DNA of 64,000 nt from Clostridiisalibacter paucivorans DSM 22131. GTDB lineage: Bacteria > Bacillota > Clostridia > Tissierellales > Clostridiisalibacteraceae. The stretch is from contig NZ_JHVL01000013.1 in NCBI RefSeq assembly GCF_000620125.1, positions 1 through 64,000 of the forward strand, in the 5' to 3' direction. Made by a program: the position numbers and the translations under genes. Numbering within the stretch: position 1 is the first letter of the stretch; every line of letters begins with the position of its first letter. The notes under the pieces were generated by a model that worked only from the letters and a program-made list of their open reading frames with translations, was not told the origin of the DNA and made no database searches. This document shows positions 38,858 to 48,028 of this stretch, in pieces.

Positions 38858-39760
38858 CTACACCTTCTCCACTGTATTTTGCCCCATAATGCCTGTGGGC
38901 TTAAATAATAAAATGACTATTAATAATACAAAGGCAAAGGCATCCCTATATCCTGATAAACTAGGCAAAAATGCCACTAGCATAATCTCTCCTAGCCCCA
39001 ATATAAATCCGCCAATAACTGCACCTTTGATATCCCCAATACCACCCACAACAGCAGCAATAAAACATTTAAGACCAGGCATAAGTCCCATTAAAGGAAT
39101 CATAGATGGATACCTAAGTCCCCACATTACTCCCCCTACTGCAGCCATTACAGAGCCTATTCCAAAGGTTATAGTTATTATACTATTTACATTTATAGCC
39201 ATGAGCCTTGCAGCTTCATAGTCCTTAGATACAGCCCTCATAGCCATACCTGTTTTAGTATGATTAACTATATATAATAATCCAATTAATAATACCATTG
39301 TCACAATGGGAATATAAAGAGATACACTTGTCAATGTAACTGAACCTATTTTTACTACTTTACTAAAAATCCCTATATTGGGAAAAGACTTTGGTTTTCC
39401 TCCAAATATAACTACTGCAAGGTTTTCTATAAAAAAAGATACTCCTATGGCCGATATCATAACAGATATTCTTGGAGAGTCCCTTAATGGTCTATAAGCC
39501 AGTCTTTCTATTAATATTCCTATTATTCCAGTCAAAAGAATTGCTACTATAAATCCTATCCACCATGGTAGGAAGAATCTACTTACAGCATAAAAGCCAA
39601 AATATATACCCAACATAAATATATCTCCATGAGCAAAATTTATTAGTCTCAATATGCCATATACCATTGTATAACCAATAGCTAATAATGCATATAAACT
39701 ACCCAATGATATGCCATTGGCCAAATGTTGAAAAAAGCTTTCTAAACTCATATAGTCCAT
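38858..39760 (-). CDS. livH: Branched-chain amino-acid ABC transporter permease LivH
   Basis: A 300-residue permease. GISLGSLYALLAIGYTMVYG and LINFAHGDIFMLG are the classic LivH N-terminal motifs. The coupling motif is MRAVSKDYEAARLMAIN and the final half has VVGGIGDIKGAVIGGFILG. About eight membrane segments are visible. It is separated from livJ by 99 bases holding a strong hairpin, so its expression is probably lower than that of livJ. Confidence 0.95.
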   Translation of the reverse strand: MDYMSLESFFQHLANGISLGSLYALLAIGYTMVYGILRLINFAHGDIFMLGIYFGFYAVSRFFLPWWIGFIVAILLTGIIGILIERLAYRPLRDSPRISVMISAIGVSFFIENLAVVIFGGKPKSFPNIGIFSKVVKIGSVTLTSVSLYIPIVTMVLLIGLLYIVNHTKTGMAMRAVSKDYEAARLMAINVNSIITITFGIGSVMAAVGGVMWGLRYPSMIPLMGLMPGLKCFIAAVVGGIGDIKGAVIGGFILGLGEIMLVAFLPSLSGYRDAFAFVLLIVILLFKPTGIMGQNTVEKV

Positions 39761-39811
39761 AAATATCCCTCTCTTGTATTAGATTAAATATGCAAAATAT
39801 TGCGAATTTAT

Positions 39812-39857
39812 AAAATATAATATAGACTATCAATACCGATAGTCTATATTATATTTT
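39812..39857 (-). terminator. Perfect 20-bp hairpin between livJ and livH
   Basis: The arms at 39812–39831 and 39838–39857 are fully complementary with a 6-base loop (core TAGACTATC/GATAGTCTA). It lies three bases after the livJ stop. The A/T part of the stem supplies a T-rich 3' arm, but no pure T-tract follows. It may be a partial terminator or a 3' stabiliser that keeps the binding protein in excess over the membrane genes. Confidence 0.7.
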
Positions 39858-39859
39858 TC

Positions 39860-41056
39860 CTATTTCTTAAAAGGCTCTACAGTTGTCAAATATTTAAATT
39901 CTCCATCTTTAACCTCTTTTATTATTGCACTCTTAACAGCATCTCCATTTTCATCTAATGTAATTATTCCCGCTGCCCCTTCAAAATTTTCTGTTTCAGC
40001 CAATGCATCCCTTATAGCTACTTTATCAGCTGACCCAGCCTTTTCAATTGCATTTAATATCATTAAATATGCATCAAATCCCAATGCAGCAACTGCTGGT
40101 GGCTCTGAATCAAATTTTTTCCTATATGCATTCAAAAATTCCTCTGATTTATCAGTTATAGGTACCTCTGATGTAAAGAATGTAGATATAACAGTTCCTT
40201 CAACTGCTTCTCCACCTATTTCTAAGAATTCCTCTAGTTCCCAAGTATCTCCACCTAAAATAGGTGTCTCTATTCCCAATTCTCTGGCTTGTTTTATAAG
40301 TAATGCAGATTCAGTAAAATTACCTGGTGCAAATATAACATCTGGATTTTGATCTTTAATATTTGTTAGTTGTGCAGTAAAATCCTGATCCATAGTATTA
40401 TAATTTGCCTCTCCTACTATTGCATTTTCATCTCCAGTTAATTCTTTAAATGCATCAGTAAAAAACTTAGCTAGTCCTACTGAATAATCATTTGATATTT
40501 CCTTTATTATAGCGGCCTTTTTAGCACCTAACTCATTAAAGGCATAGTTAGCCATAACCTTGCCTTGGAAAGGATCTATAAAACATGCTCTAAAATAGTA
40601 TTCATTTCCCGCTGTAACCAATGGATTTGTACAAGATGCACCTACAGTGGGTACTTGCCCCTTCTGTATTATTGGACCAGCAGCCATTGACAATGAACTT
40701 CCCCAACTACCTATTATTGCCACAACTTTCTCTTTATCTACAAGTCTAGTGGCAGCATTAGCTGCTTCAACTTTATCTGATTTATTATCTACTATAACAA
40801 GTTCTACCTCTTTTCCTAAGACTTCTGAATACAGTTCATTGGCCAACTTTATACCTTCTACTTCCATTTCTCCTCCTGCAGCATTTGGGCCTGTCATAGG
40901 CTGAAATACACCTATCTTAATCGTATCTCCACCTTCACTAACCTGCTTATCTCCAGCTCCACCTTCATTAGATGTCTCTTGCCCTTGAGAACATCCCACA
41001 GTAAATAATGACAATATCATAACCAATGCCAAAAACAATGAAATTCTCTTCCTCAC
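39860..41056 (-). CDS. livJ: Branched-chain amino-acid ABC transporter substrate-binding lipoprotein
   Basis: A 398-residue type I periplasmic-binding-fold lipoprotein. The signal peptide MRKRISLFLALVMILSLF ends at the lipobox TVGC; the mature chain begins with a Gly/Glu/Ser-rich linker. IKIGVFQPMTGPNAAGG, AIIGSWGSSLSMA and VPTVGASCTNPLVT outline the ligand pocket of Leu/Ile/Val-binding proteins. It starts with GTG at 41056 behind GGGGGG. It is first in the operon livJHMGF. The exact amino acid cannot be fixed from sequence. Confidence 0.94.
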   Translation of the reverse strand: MRKRISLFLALVMILSLFTVGCSQGQETSNEGGAGDKQVSEGGDTIKIGVFQPMTGPNAAGGEMEVEGIKLANELYSEVLGKEVELVIVDNKSDKVEAANAATRLVDKEKVVAIIGSWGSSLSMAAGPIIQKGQVPTVGASCTNPLVTAGNEYYFRACFIDPFQGKVMANYAFNELGAKKAAIIKEISNDYSVGLAKFFTDAFKELTGDENAIVGEANYNTMDQDFTAQLTNIKDQNPDVIFAPGNFTESALLIKQARELGIETPILGGDTWELEEFLEIGGEAVEGTVISTFFTSEVPITDKSEEFLNAYRKKFDSEPPAVAALGFDAYLMILNAIEKAGSADKVAIRDALAETENFEGAAGIITLDENGDAVKSAIIKEVKDGEFKYLTTVEPFKK

Positions 41057-41112
41057 AATATACCCCCCTTATAATTTTAGTCCCATCGCTTTAAGACAAT
41101 ACTAAGTTAAAG

Positions 41113-41158
41113 CAATAAAACAAAACTTGATTCAGAGACAATACTGTCTCTGAATCAA
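41113..41158 (-). terminator. Terminator of the unknown secreted-protein gene
   Basis: A perfect 14-bp stem TTGATTCAGAGACA/TGTCTCTGAATCAA (41127–41140 and 41145–41158) with a 4-base loop. On the minus strand it is followed by GTTTTGTTTTATTG. Confidence 0.92.
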
Positions 41159-41247
41159 ATGCTAAAATATTAAATTTATTTAATATAATTTTAATCTGTA
41201 TTCATGAAGAAGTCAAGTGTTTTTTGTGTGTATACAATTTGTAAATT

Positions 41248-41787
41248 TTAACCTTCTAATATAATCCCCCGAACTTTGCCATTAGCATTGAGTACCATAC
41301 CTATGTTATCTCCTAATTTTAAATCCTTAAATGCTATATTCATTTTATTGTCTCCCCGTTTCAATATTATTACCAAATCATCTACTATTTCCTTTCTTCC
41401 TTCTATTTCTGTACTATTGTGGTCAAATGCCTGTTCTATTTCAATATATCCCTTTTCATCATCTAGTATTTTTATTGTTCCATAGACAAATATCTCTCCC
41501 TCCAATGGATTGCACTCATCAAAATCCCTATACCTTTTTATATCTACCTCTTTATCAATATCATGGAAATCTATATCACTATTATATATACTTTCTATCT
41601 GCTCCAATGACATATAGGGCAAATCATCATAAAAGAGTACATCATACTCTATATCATCTGTATTATTATCAATTTTAAATGATATCTTTTCTATGTAGCA
41701 TTGGATGCCTTGTTCCAGTCCCTGCGCAATATTTACATTACTCAACAATATCAACACAAATATAATTATAATCATCTTTCTATTCAT
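41248..41787 (-). CDS. Unknown secreted protein
   Basis: A 179-residue protein with a typical signal peptide (MNRKMIIIIFVLILLSNVNIAQG) and probable cleavage after AQG; there is no lipobox. The mature part is acidic and rich in Asp/Ile, with short beta-like stretches (EGEIFVYGTIKILDD; DNIGMVLNANGKVRGIILEG). A repeated theme of the type KLGDNIGMVLN...GKVRGI resembles small beta-barrel domains, but I recognise no family. It appears monocistronic: its own terminator is 41127–41158, and the polar amino-acid ABC terminator precedes it. Function unknown. Confidence 0.75.
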   Translation of the reverse strand: MNRKMIIIIFVLILLSNVNIAQGLEQGIQCYIEKISFKIDNNTDDIEYDVLFYDDLPYMSLEQIESIYNSDIDFHDIDKEVDIKRYRDFDECNPLEGEIFVYGTIKILDDEKGYIEIEQAFDHNSTEIEGRKEIVDDLVIILKRGDNKMNIAFKDLKLGDNIGMVLNANGKVRGIILEG

Positions 41788-41862
41788 TATTCATACCTCC
41801 CAATAAATATGCTTGTACAATATTATTAGAAAGTATTTCCTCAATAAATAATTCTATACTGA

Positions 41863-41919
41863 TATATTAAAAACAGCTCTCAATTCTTATTTAACTAGTG
41901 AATAAGAATTGAGAGCTGT
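41863..41919 (-). terminator. Terminator of the polar amino-acid ABC operon
   Basis: A long stem ACAGCTCTCAATTCTTATT with its complement (41873–41919) around an 8–9-base loop, followed on the minus strand by TTTTTAATAT. It begins 17 bases after the permease stop. Confidence 0.9.
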
Positions 41920-41935
41920 AATTATGCAATAATTT

Positions 41936-42580
41936 TTAATTTTTTATCTGGAATTTCATCTCTAGATATCTAAAAAACAATACAACAAAACTACTAAATA
42001 TCAGATATAGTATTGCTGTAATAATAAATGGGGTTATAGTAAAAGATGCAGTAACTAATTCTTTAGAAGACCTCAGTAGATCTCCCATTCCTATGGCAGC
42101 TACCAAAGCCGTATCCTTCACAAGATTAATAGCTTCATTGCATAGTGGAGGTATAACTCGTCTCAATGCTTGAGGAATTACTACAATTGACATAGTCTGT
42201 CTATAACTCATACCTAAAGCAAATGATGCCTCATATTGCCCCTTATCTATAGATTCTATACCTGATCTAAAAATTTCAGTCAGATATGCCCCATAATTCA
42301 GAGTATATGTGATTAATGCTGCAATAAAAGGACTATAAGATATGCCTGTAGCTATAGGTAATCCATAATAGGTAAAGAACAATTGGAGTAGAAGGGGTGT
42401 TCCCCTAAATATCCAAGTATATATACCTAATATATTTCTTAAACCCTTAAGCTTTGATACCTTACCTATTGCAAATACAAGCCCTAAGGGCAAACAAAGT
42501 ATAGCTGTAAATATATACAACCTCAATGTTACCGATAATCCCTTTAATATAAAAATTGTCATATCTAAAATATCTGCCAT
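41936..42580 (-). CDS. Polar amino-acid ABC transporter permease
   Basis: A 214-residue HisM/GlnP-type permease with about five membrane segments. The N-terminal part has GLSVTLRLYIFTAILCLPLG and the signature YTWIFRGTPLLLQLFF. The coupling region is about EASFALGMSYRQTMSIVVIPQALRRVIPPLCNE, as EAA...G. It imports polar amino acids together with the binding protein 37 bases upstream. No ATPase gene follows; the operon ends at the terminator 41873–41919. The ATPase must come from elsewhere or be shared. Confidence 0.92.
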   Translation of the reverse strand: MADILDMTIFILKGLSVTLRLYIFTAILCLPLGLVFAIGKVSKLKGLRNILGIYTWIFRGTPLLLQLFFTYYGLPIATGISYSPFIAALITYTLNYGAYLTEIFRSGIESIDKGQYEASFALGMSYRQTMSIVVIPQALRRVIPPLCNEAINLVKDTALVAAIGMGDLLRSSKELVTASFTITPFIITAILYLIFSSFVVLFFRYLEMKFQIKN

Positions 42581-42616
42581 AATTTAAACCCCTCAATTTT
42601 ACTTTAGAAAAATCAT

Positions 42617-43426
42617 TTATTTAACTAATATATCCTCTCCAAACCACTTTTCAGATATTGTTTTACCAGTGCCATCTTCTTTTATCTCCTTTAAAATCTT
42701 GTTTAATTCTTCAGTAAAGGAATCATCTTCTTCCCTAACTCCCACAGCATAAGATTCTTCAGCCAGATAATCTTCTAATATCTTGTATTCATCCTGTTTC
42801 TTTGCAGTATAATATCTTCCTACTATCTCATCTACAATAACAGCTTCTAGCCTACCAGCTTTTAAGTCTAAAAGTGCTTCCACATTATTGGAATATTTTC
42901 TAACTTCCTTTAAAGAATTTGTAAGTTCATCATCTGAAGCCAATGCCTTTTCACTACTGCTTCCCATCTGGATACCTACTATTTTATCCTTTAAATCTGA
43001 TCTATCCTTTATTTCAGAGTCTCTTCCAACTATTATAGCTTGTCTATTGGCAAGATAAGCATCTGAGAAGTCTATATTCTCTTCTCTTTCCTCTGTAACT
43101 GTCAATCCATTCCATATTACGTCTATATCTCCCTTTTTAAGACTTAATACAACTCCATCCCATTCTACAGGTTGAAACTTTACATCTACCCCCATTTTTT
43201 CAGCTACTGCCTTTGCCAAGTCAATATCAAATCCTACTATCTCTCCAGAATTATCTCTAAACCCCATAGGTGGAAAACTATCATCTAGTCCCACTACAAA
43301 ATATCCCTTTTCCTTTATATCATTCAATGAATTATCAACAGATTTCTTTTCTCCACACCCCGTCAAAATTACTGATAAAGATAATATAATTACAAAACTA
43401 ATCAATAAATATTTTTTCCTATTCAT
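42617..43426 (-). CDS. Polar amino-acid ABC transporter substrate-binding lipoprotein
   Basis: A 269-residue type II binding protein (SBP_bac_3). The signal peptide ends at the lipobox ILTGC. FVVGLDDSFPPMGFRDNSGEIVGFDIDLAKAVAEKM is the family signature around residues 43–80, and DVIWNGLTVTEEREENIDFS contains the ligand-binding Arg/Asp region. The amino acid bound is not evident. It is first gene of a two-gene unit with the permease. Confidence 0.93.
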   Translation of the reverse strand: MNRKKYLLISFVIILSLSVILTGCGEKKSVDNSLNDIKEKGYFVVGLDDSFPPMGFRDNSGEIVGFDIDLAKAVAEKMGVDVKFQPVEWDGVVLSLKKGDIDVIWNGLTVTEEREENIDFSDAYLANRQAIIVGRDSEIKDRSDLKDKIVGIQMGSSSEKALASDDELTNSLKEVRKYSNNVEALLDLKAGRLEAVIVDEIVGRYYTAKKQDEYKILEDYLAEESYAVGVREEDDSFTEELNKILKEIKEDGTGKTISEKWFGEDILVK

Positions 43427-43506
43427 ATTAATTTCTCCTCTCTTTTTTAACTATATACTATTATACTTTATCACTTTATATAAGTAAAGTATAAATTTAA
43501 AAATTT

Positions 43507-43548
43507 GTAGCTAGTAGCTTGCAATATTAACTACTAACTACTTGTTAT
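43507..43548. repeat. Degenerate heptad-repeat element after putP
   Basis: TAGCTAGTAGCTTG...TTAACTACTAACTACTTG, a short version of the palindromic heptad element, ending four bases from the putP stop. Confidence 0.65.
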
Positions 43549-43551
43549 TAA

Positions 43552-45027
43552 TTACTCATTACCAACTCTCTCAAATTCCTGCTGAATTTCTTCAGATGGT
43601 TCTTTTCCCAACAGACTAACTATTACTATTATTAGACTGGCTATGGCAAATCCAGGGGCTATTTCATAAAGATCAAATATTCCCCCTGAAAGTTGTTTCC
43701 AAACAACTACTGTGATTCCTCCCGTAAGCATACCTAATATGGCACTATTTCTAGTCATTCTCTTCCAAAATAAAGAAAATATAACTACTGGTCCAAATGC
43801 TGCACCAAATCCTGCCCAGGCATATGATACTAAATCCAACACTGAACTTTCAGGATTAAGTGCTAATATATATGCAACTATAGCTACCCCTATTACAGAT
43901 AATCTGCTAACCCATACCAGTTCCTTATCCGATGCATTTCTTTTAAACAATGCCCTATATACATCCTCTGTCAATGCAGACGCAGTAACTAAAAGCTGTG
44001 AATCCGCTGTACTCATTATAGCTGCCAATATGGCTGCCAACATTATTCCCGCTATATATGATGGAAATAATCTATTTACCATTACCATAAATACCTTCTC
44101 AGCATCAGCCAATGGCTCAGCTAAATATACCCTACCTATCATTCCTATTAATATTGCCATGACCAAACTTATGACCACCCATATCATAGCTATCATTCTA
44201 GACTTCTTTATCTTTTCAGCAGAAGATATAGCCATAAATCTAGACAATATATGGGGTTGTCCAAAGTAGCCAAAACACCATGCAAAAAGGGATATTATTG
44301 AAATCCAGCCCAAAAAATTTCCCTCAATATTAGTAAAGGGATTAATTAGTTCCATATTTATGACTCTTATTTTATCTAATGTCTCAGAAATACCTCCCAG
44401 ATTATAAATACCACCTATAGGTACTATTATTATGGCAAAAAACATAATAACACCTTGAAAAAAGTCTGTCCAACTCACAGCCATAAATCCACCTAAAAAC
44501 GTATAACCTATTATTACTATAGCTCCAATAGTAAGGGCTAAATTATACTCAATACCAAATACAGTACTAAATAATTTTCCTCCTGCAACCAATCCCGATG
44601 AAGTATAGAATAAAAAGAATAATAATATAAACAATGCCGACAATGTTCTAAGAATCCCCGAGTTATCTCTAAACCTATTTTCAAAGTATACAGAAAGGGT
44701 TATAGAATCTCCTGCTATCTCTGTATATTTCCTAAGCCTTTCAGCTACAAATTTCCAATTTAAGTATGTTCCCAATCCCAGTCCTATAGCTATCCATACT
44801 GACTCTATTCCTGTTAAATATGCAGCTCCAGGCAATCCCATCAAAAGCCATCCACTCATATCTGAGGCTTGGGCACTCAATGCTGTTACCCAACTGTTTA
44901 ATCCCCTTCCTCCTAATACATAGTCTGATAAATTTTCTGTCCTTTTATAAAAGAAAAAACCTATACCTAGCATAAAAAGTAGATATATTATAAAGGTCAA
45001 CAGTATACTTCCACTATTAATTGCCAT
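43552..45027 (-). CDS. putP: Sodium/proline symporter
   Basis: A 491-residue sodium:solute symporter (SSSF) with 12–13 hydrophobic segments. SDYVLGGRGLNSWVTALSAQASDMSGWLLMGLPGAAYL in its parts matches the PutP helix 2 region with the Na+-binding Ser/Ala. GYTFLGGFMAVSWTDFFQG is the family signature, and AAIMSTADSQLL is the conserved helix 8 motif. It is monocistronic, flanked by heptad elements on both sides. The start is ATG 45027 behind GGAGGAG. Confidence 0.93.
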   Translation of the reverse strand: MAINSGSILLTFIIYLLFMLGIGFFFYKRTENLSDYVLGGRGLNSWVTALSAQASDMSGWLLMGLPGAAYLTGIESVWIAIGLGLGTYLNWKFVAERLRKYTEIAGDSITLSVYFENRFRDNSGILRTLSALFILLFFLFYTSSGLVAGGKLFSTVFGIEYNLALTIGAIVIIGYTFLGGFMAVSWTDFFQGVIMFFAIIIVPIGGIYNLGGISETLDKIRVINMELINPFTNIEGNFLGWISIISLFAWCFGYFGQPHILSRFMAISSAEKIKKSRMIAMIWVVISLVMAILIGMIGRVYLAEPLADAEKVFMVMVNRLFPSYIAGIMLAAILAAIMSTADSQLLVTASALTEDVYRALFKRNASDKELVWVSRLSVIGVAIVAYILALNPESSVLDLVSYAWAGFGAAFGPVVIFSLFWKRMTRNSAILGMLTGGITVVVWKQLSGGIFDLYEIAPGFAIASLIIVIVSLLGKEPSEEIQQEFERVGNE

Positions 45028-45125
45028 AAATATTCACTCCTCCTATTGTTTTTACAAATATTGTCTCATTTTTGGGTGAAAAAACACATATTAATAAATT
45101 GTAACATATTATAGGAGAAAAGAAA

Positions 45126-45209
45126 AGTTAGTAGTCAGTGGTTTAATCATGAAATCCATAAGATTTCCTCCACCAACTACTAACTACGCACTATGAACTA
45201 CCAACTATA
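45126..45209. repeat. Heptad-repeat palindrome after uvrA
   Basis: The left arm starts AGTTAGTAGTCAGTGG, the centre is AAATCC-ATA-AGATTT, and the right arm is AACTACT AACTACG CACTATG AACTACC AACTATA. It ends one base before the uvrA stop codon. Minus-strand reading ends CTACTAACTTTTCT. Confidence 0.85.
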
Positions 45210-45210
45210 T

Positions 45211-48027
45211 TTACAATATCTCCTTTAAAAACTGTCCTGTATAGGACTCTGGTGTTTCAACAACTTCTTCTGGAGTTCCCTTAGCGATTACAGTACCTCC
45301 TCCATCTCCACCTTCAGGACCTAAATCCACTATATAGTCTGCAGTTTTTATTACATCTAAATTATGTTCTATTACTATTACCGTATTTCCTCCCTCAACA
45401 AGCTTGTTTAATACCTTTATAAGTTTATGCACATCGGCCATATGCAATCCTGTTGTTGGCTCATCTAAAATATATAGAGTCTTTCCAGTACTCTTTTTAC
45501 TTAATTCAGTGGCTAGTTTTATCCTCTGGGCTTCACCACCAGAAAGTTGTGTGGAAGGTTGGCCTAATTTTATATATCCCAATCCCACATCATACATTGT
45601 CTGCAATTTTCTTTTTATTTTGGGTATATTCTCAAAGAATTCTAGACCTTCTTCAACAGTCATATTTAATACATCGGATATGGTTTTACCTTTATATTTA
45701 ACCTGTAAAGTTTCCCTATTATATCTTTCCCCTTTACATACCTCACAGGGTACATATACATCAGGTAAAAAATGCATCTCTATCTTAATTATACCGTCTC
45801 CATTACATGCCTCACATCTACCGCCCTTTACGTTGAAACTAAATCTTCCCTTCTTATATCCCCTCATTTTAGCTTCAGGAGTCTTAGCAAATACATCTCT
45901 TATATGGTCAAAAACTCCTGTATATGTGGCTGGATTGGACCTTGGAGTTCTTCCTATTGGAGATTGATCTATATCTATAACCTTGTCTATATTTTCTATT
46001 CCTTTTATACCTTTATGAGCCCCTGGTTTTGTCTTAGCCCTATGTAAATTATGGGCTAGACCTCTATATAATATTTCATTTACCAATGTACTTTTACCAG
46101 AGCCCGATACACCTGTTACACAGAGAAATACTCCCAGTGGAAACTCCACGTCTATATCCTTCAAATTATTTTCTTTAGCACCCATAACCATGACTTTTTT
46201 ACCATTGGGTGCCCTTCTATTTTTAGGTATTTCTATTTTCTTTTTTCCACTCAAATATTGCCCTGTTATAGATCTATCACAGTTCATTATATCTTCTACA
46301 GTACCTTGAGCTACCACTTCTCCACCATGGAGCCCTGCCCCTGGTCCTATATCCACTATATGATCTGCATTATACATCGTATCTTCATCATGTTCTACAA
46401 CTAATACTGTATTACCTAAATCAGTTAAATTTCTCAATGTCTTTAATAATCTGTTATTATCCCTTTGATGAAGACCTATACTGGGTTCATCGAGGACATA
46501 TAAAACTCCCACAAGGCTTGATCCAATTTGAGTAGCCAATCTAATCCTTTGAGACTCTCCTCCAGAGAGGGTACCTGCACTTCTAGATAATGTCAAATAA
46601 TCCAAACCCACATCCTTTAAAAAGTTAAGTCTACTTTTTATTTCCTTCAGGATTTGATGTCCTATAAATTCCTGTCTTTCTGTTAAAGATAGCGTGTTAA
46701 AAAACTCTACAGTATCTTTAATGGACATTTCAGTTATTTCATATATATTCTTATTTCCCACTGTAACAGCTAAGCTTTCCTTTTTTAATCTGCTTCCATT
46801 ACAATTATTACATAATATAACTCCCATGAATTTATCTATTTTATCCCTCATATAATTAGAATTCGTTTCTGTATATCTTCTTTCCAAATTGTTTATTATA
46901 CCCTCAAATTTGCCATTATAAGTCCTTCTGCCATTAAATCTACTCTCAAACTCAAAGGATATATTTTTGTTTGTCCCATATAAAAGCTCTTGTAAAAAGC
47001 TATCAGGTGCATCTTTAAGGGGTGCCTGCAAATCGAAATTATTATTCTTTGCTATGGATTCAAATATCTTATAATAGTATGTGTCCTCGGATATATTGCT
47101 ATATGGTGCTAATCCTCCTTGATTTATTGAAAGCTCATAATTGGGTATTACTAAATCAGGATCAATCTTTTTATGACTTCCCAATCCATTACATACGGGA
47201 CACATTCCAAAAGGACTATTAAAAGAAAACATCCTAGGTGCCAATTCCTCCAGTGCTATTCCACATTCTACACATGCAAATTTTTCACTAAAAAGCATTT
47301 CTTCTCTATCAATTATATCAACTATAACTAATCCCTCTGACAATTTTAAAGCCGTTTCCAAGGAATCAGTCAATCTCTTTCTTATACCGTCTTTAATTAT
47401 AATCCTATCTATCATTACCTCTATATTATGCTTTTTATTTTTGTCTAGTTCTATATCATCTGTAAGCTCAAATATTTCTCCATCTACCCTAACCCTTACA
47501 AATCCATCTTTCCTTATTAATTCCAGTGTCTTTTTATGTTGTCCTTTACGACCTCTAACTATGGGAGACAGTATCTGAATCCTTGTTCTATGTTGTAGAT
47601 CCAATATAGCATCCACCATTTGGTCCACTGTCTGAGAAGTTATCTCCTTTCCACATTTAGGACAATGTGGCGTACCAATTCGTGCAAACAATAACCTCAT
47701 ATAATCATATATCTCTGTCACAGTTCCCACTGTAGATCTGGGATTATTGCTAGTAGTCTTTTGATCTATAGATATGGCTGGAGATAATCCCTCTATATAC
47801 TCCACATTTGGCTTCTCCATCTGACCCAGAAATTGCCTTGCATATGCAGATAAACTTTCCACATACCTTCTCTGTCCCTCGGCATATATGGTATCAAATG
47901 CAATAGATGACTTACCCGAACCACTTAATCCCGTTAAGACTACAAATTTATCCCTTGGTATTTCTAAATCTACATCCTTTAGATTATGTTCCTTTGCTCC
48001 TTTTATAATAATACTGTTTCTTTCCAT
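45211..48027 (-). CDS. uvrA: UvrABC excinuclease subunit A
   Basis: A 938-residue DNA-damage recognition ATPase. It has two ABC-type ATPase modules: [15 protein letters not shown] with [17 protein letters not shown], and [15 protein letters not shown] with [15 protein letters not shown]. Zinc modules are seen as CPKC...; CVECG...CPVCNG; and CEACNG...CEVCKG. Normal length. It overlaps nothing but follows uvrB by one base, so uvrB–uvrA are co-transcribed from the SOS-controlled promoter upstream of uvrB. A heptad-repeat hairpin closes the operon. Confidence 0.97.
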   Translation of the reverse strand: MERNSIIIKGAKEHNLKDVDLEIPRDKFVVLTGLSGSGKSSIAFDTIYAEGQRRYVESLSAYARQFLGQMEKPNVEYIEGLSPAISIDQKTTSNNPRSTVGTVTEIYDYMRLLFARIGTPHCPKCGKEITSQTVDQMVDAILDLQHRTRIQILSPIVRGRKGQHKKTLELIRKDGFVRVRVDGEIFELTDDIELDKNKKHNIEVMIDRIIIKDGIRKRLTDSLETALKLSEGLVIVDIIDREEMLFSEKFACVECGIALEELAPRMFSFNSPFGMCPVCNGLGSHKKIDPDLVIPNYELSINQGGLAPYSNISEDTYYYKIFESIAKNNNFDLQAPLKDAPDSFLQELLYGTNKNISFEFESRFNGRRTYNGKFEGIINNLERRYTETNSNYMRDKIDKFMGVILCNNCNGSRLKKESLAVTVGNKNIYEITEMSIKDTVEFFNTLSLTERQEFIGHQILKEIKSRLNFLKDVGLDYLTLSRSAGTLSGGESQRIRLATQIGSSLVGVLYVLDEPSIGLHQRDNNRLLKTLRNLTDLGNTVLVVEHDEDTMYNADHIVDIGPGAGLHGGEVVAQGTVEDIMNCDRSITGQYLSGKKKIEIPKNRRAPNGKKVMVMGAKENNLKDIDVEFPLGVFLCVTGVSGSGKSTLVNEILYRGLAHNLHRAKTKPGAHKGIKGIENIDKVIDIDQSPIGRTPRSNPATYTGVFDHIRDVFAKTPEAKMRGYKKGRFSFNVKGGRCEACNGDGIIKIEMHFLPDVYVPCEVCKGERYNRETLQVKYKGKTISDVLNMTVEEGLEFFENIPKIKRKLQTMYDVGLGYIKLGQPSTQLSGGEAQRIKLATELSKKSTGKTLYILDEPTTGLHMADVHKLIKVLNKLVEGGNTVIVIEHNLDVIKTADYIVDLGPEGGDGGGTVIAKGTPEEVVETPESYTGQFLKEIL

Positions 48028-48028
48028 T

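Noticed and set aside
38757-39221. 154-residue plus-strand open frame across livM/livH
   Set aside because: Runs antisense through two conserved permease genes; composition is that of a complement of membrane codons.
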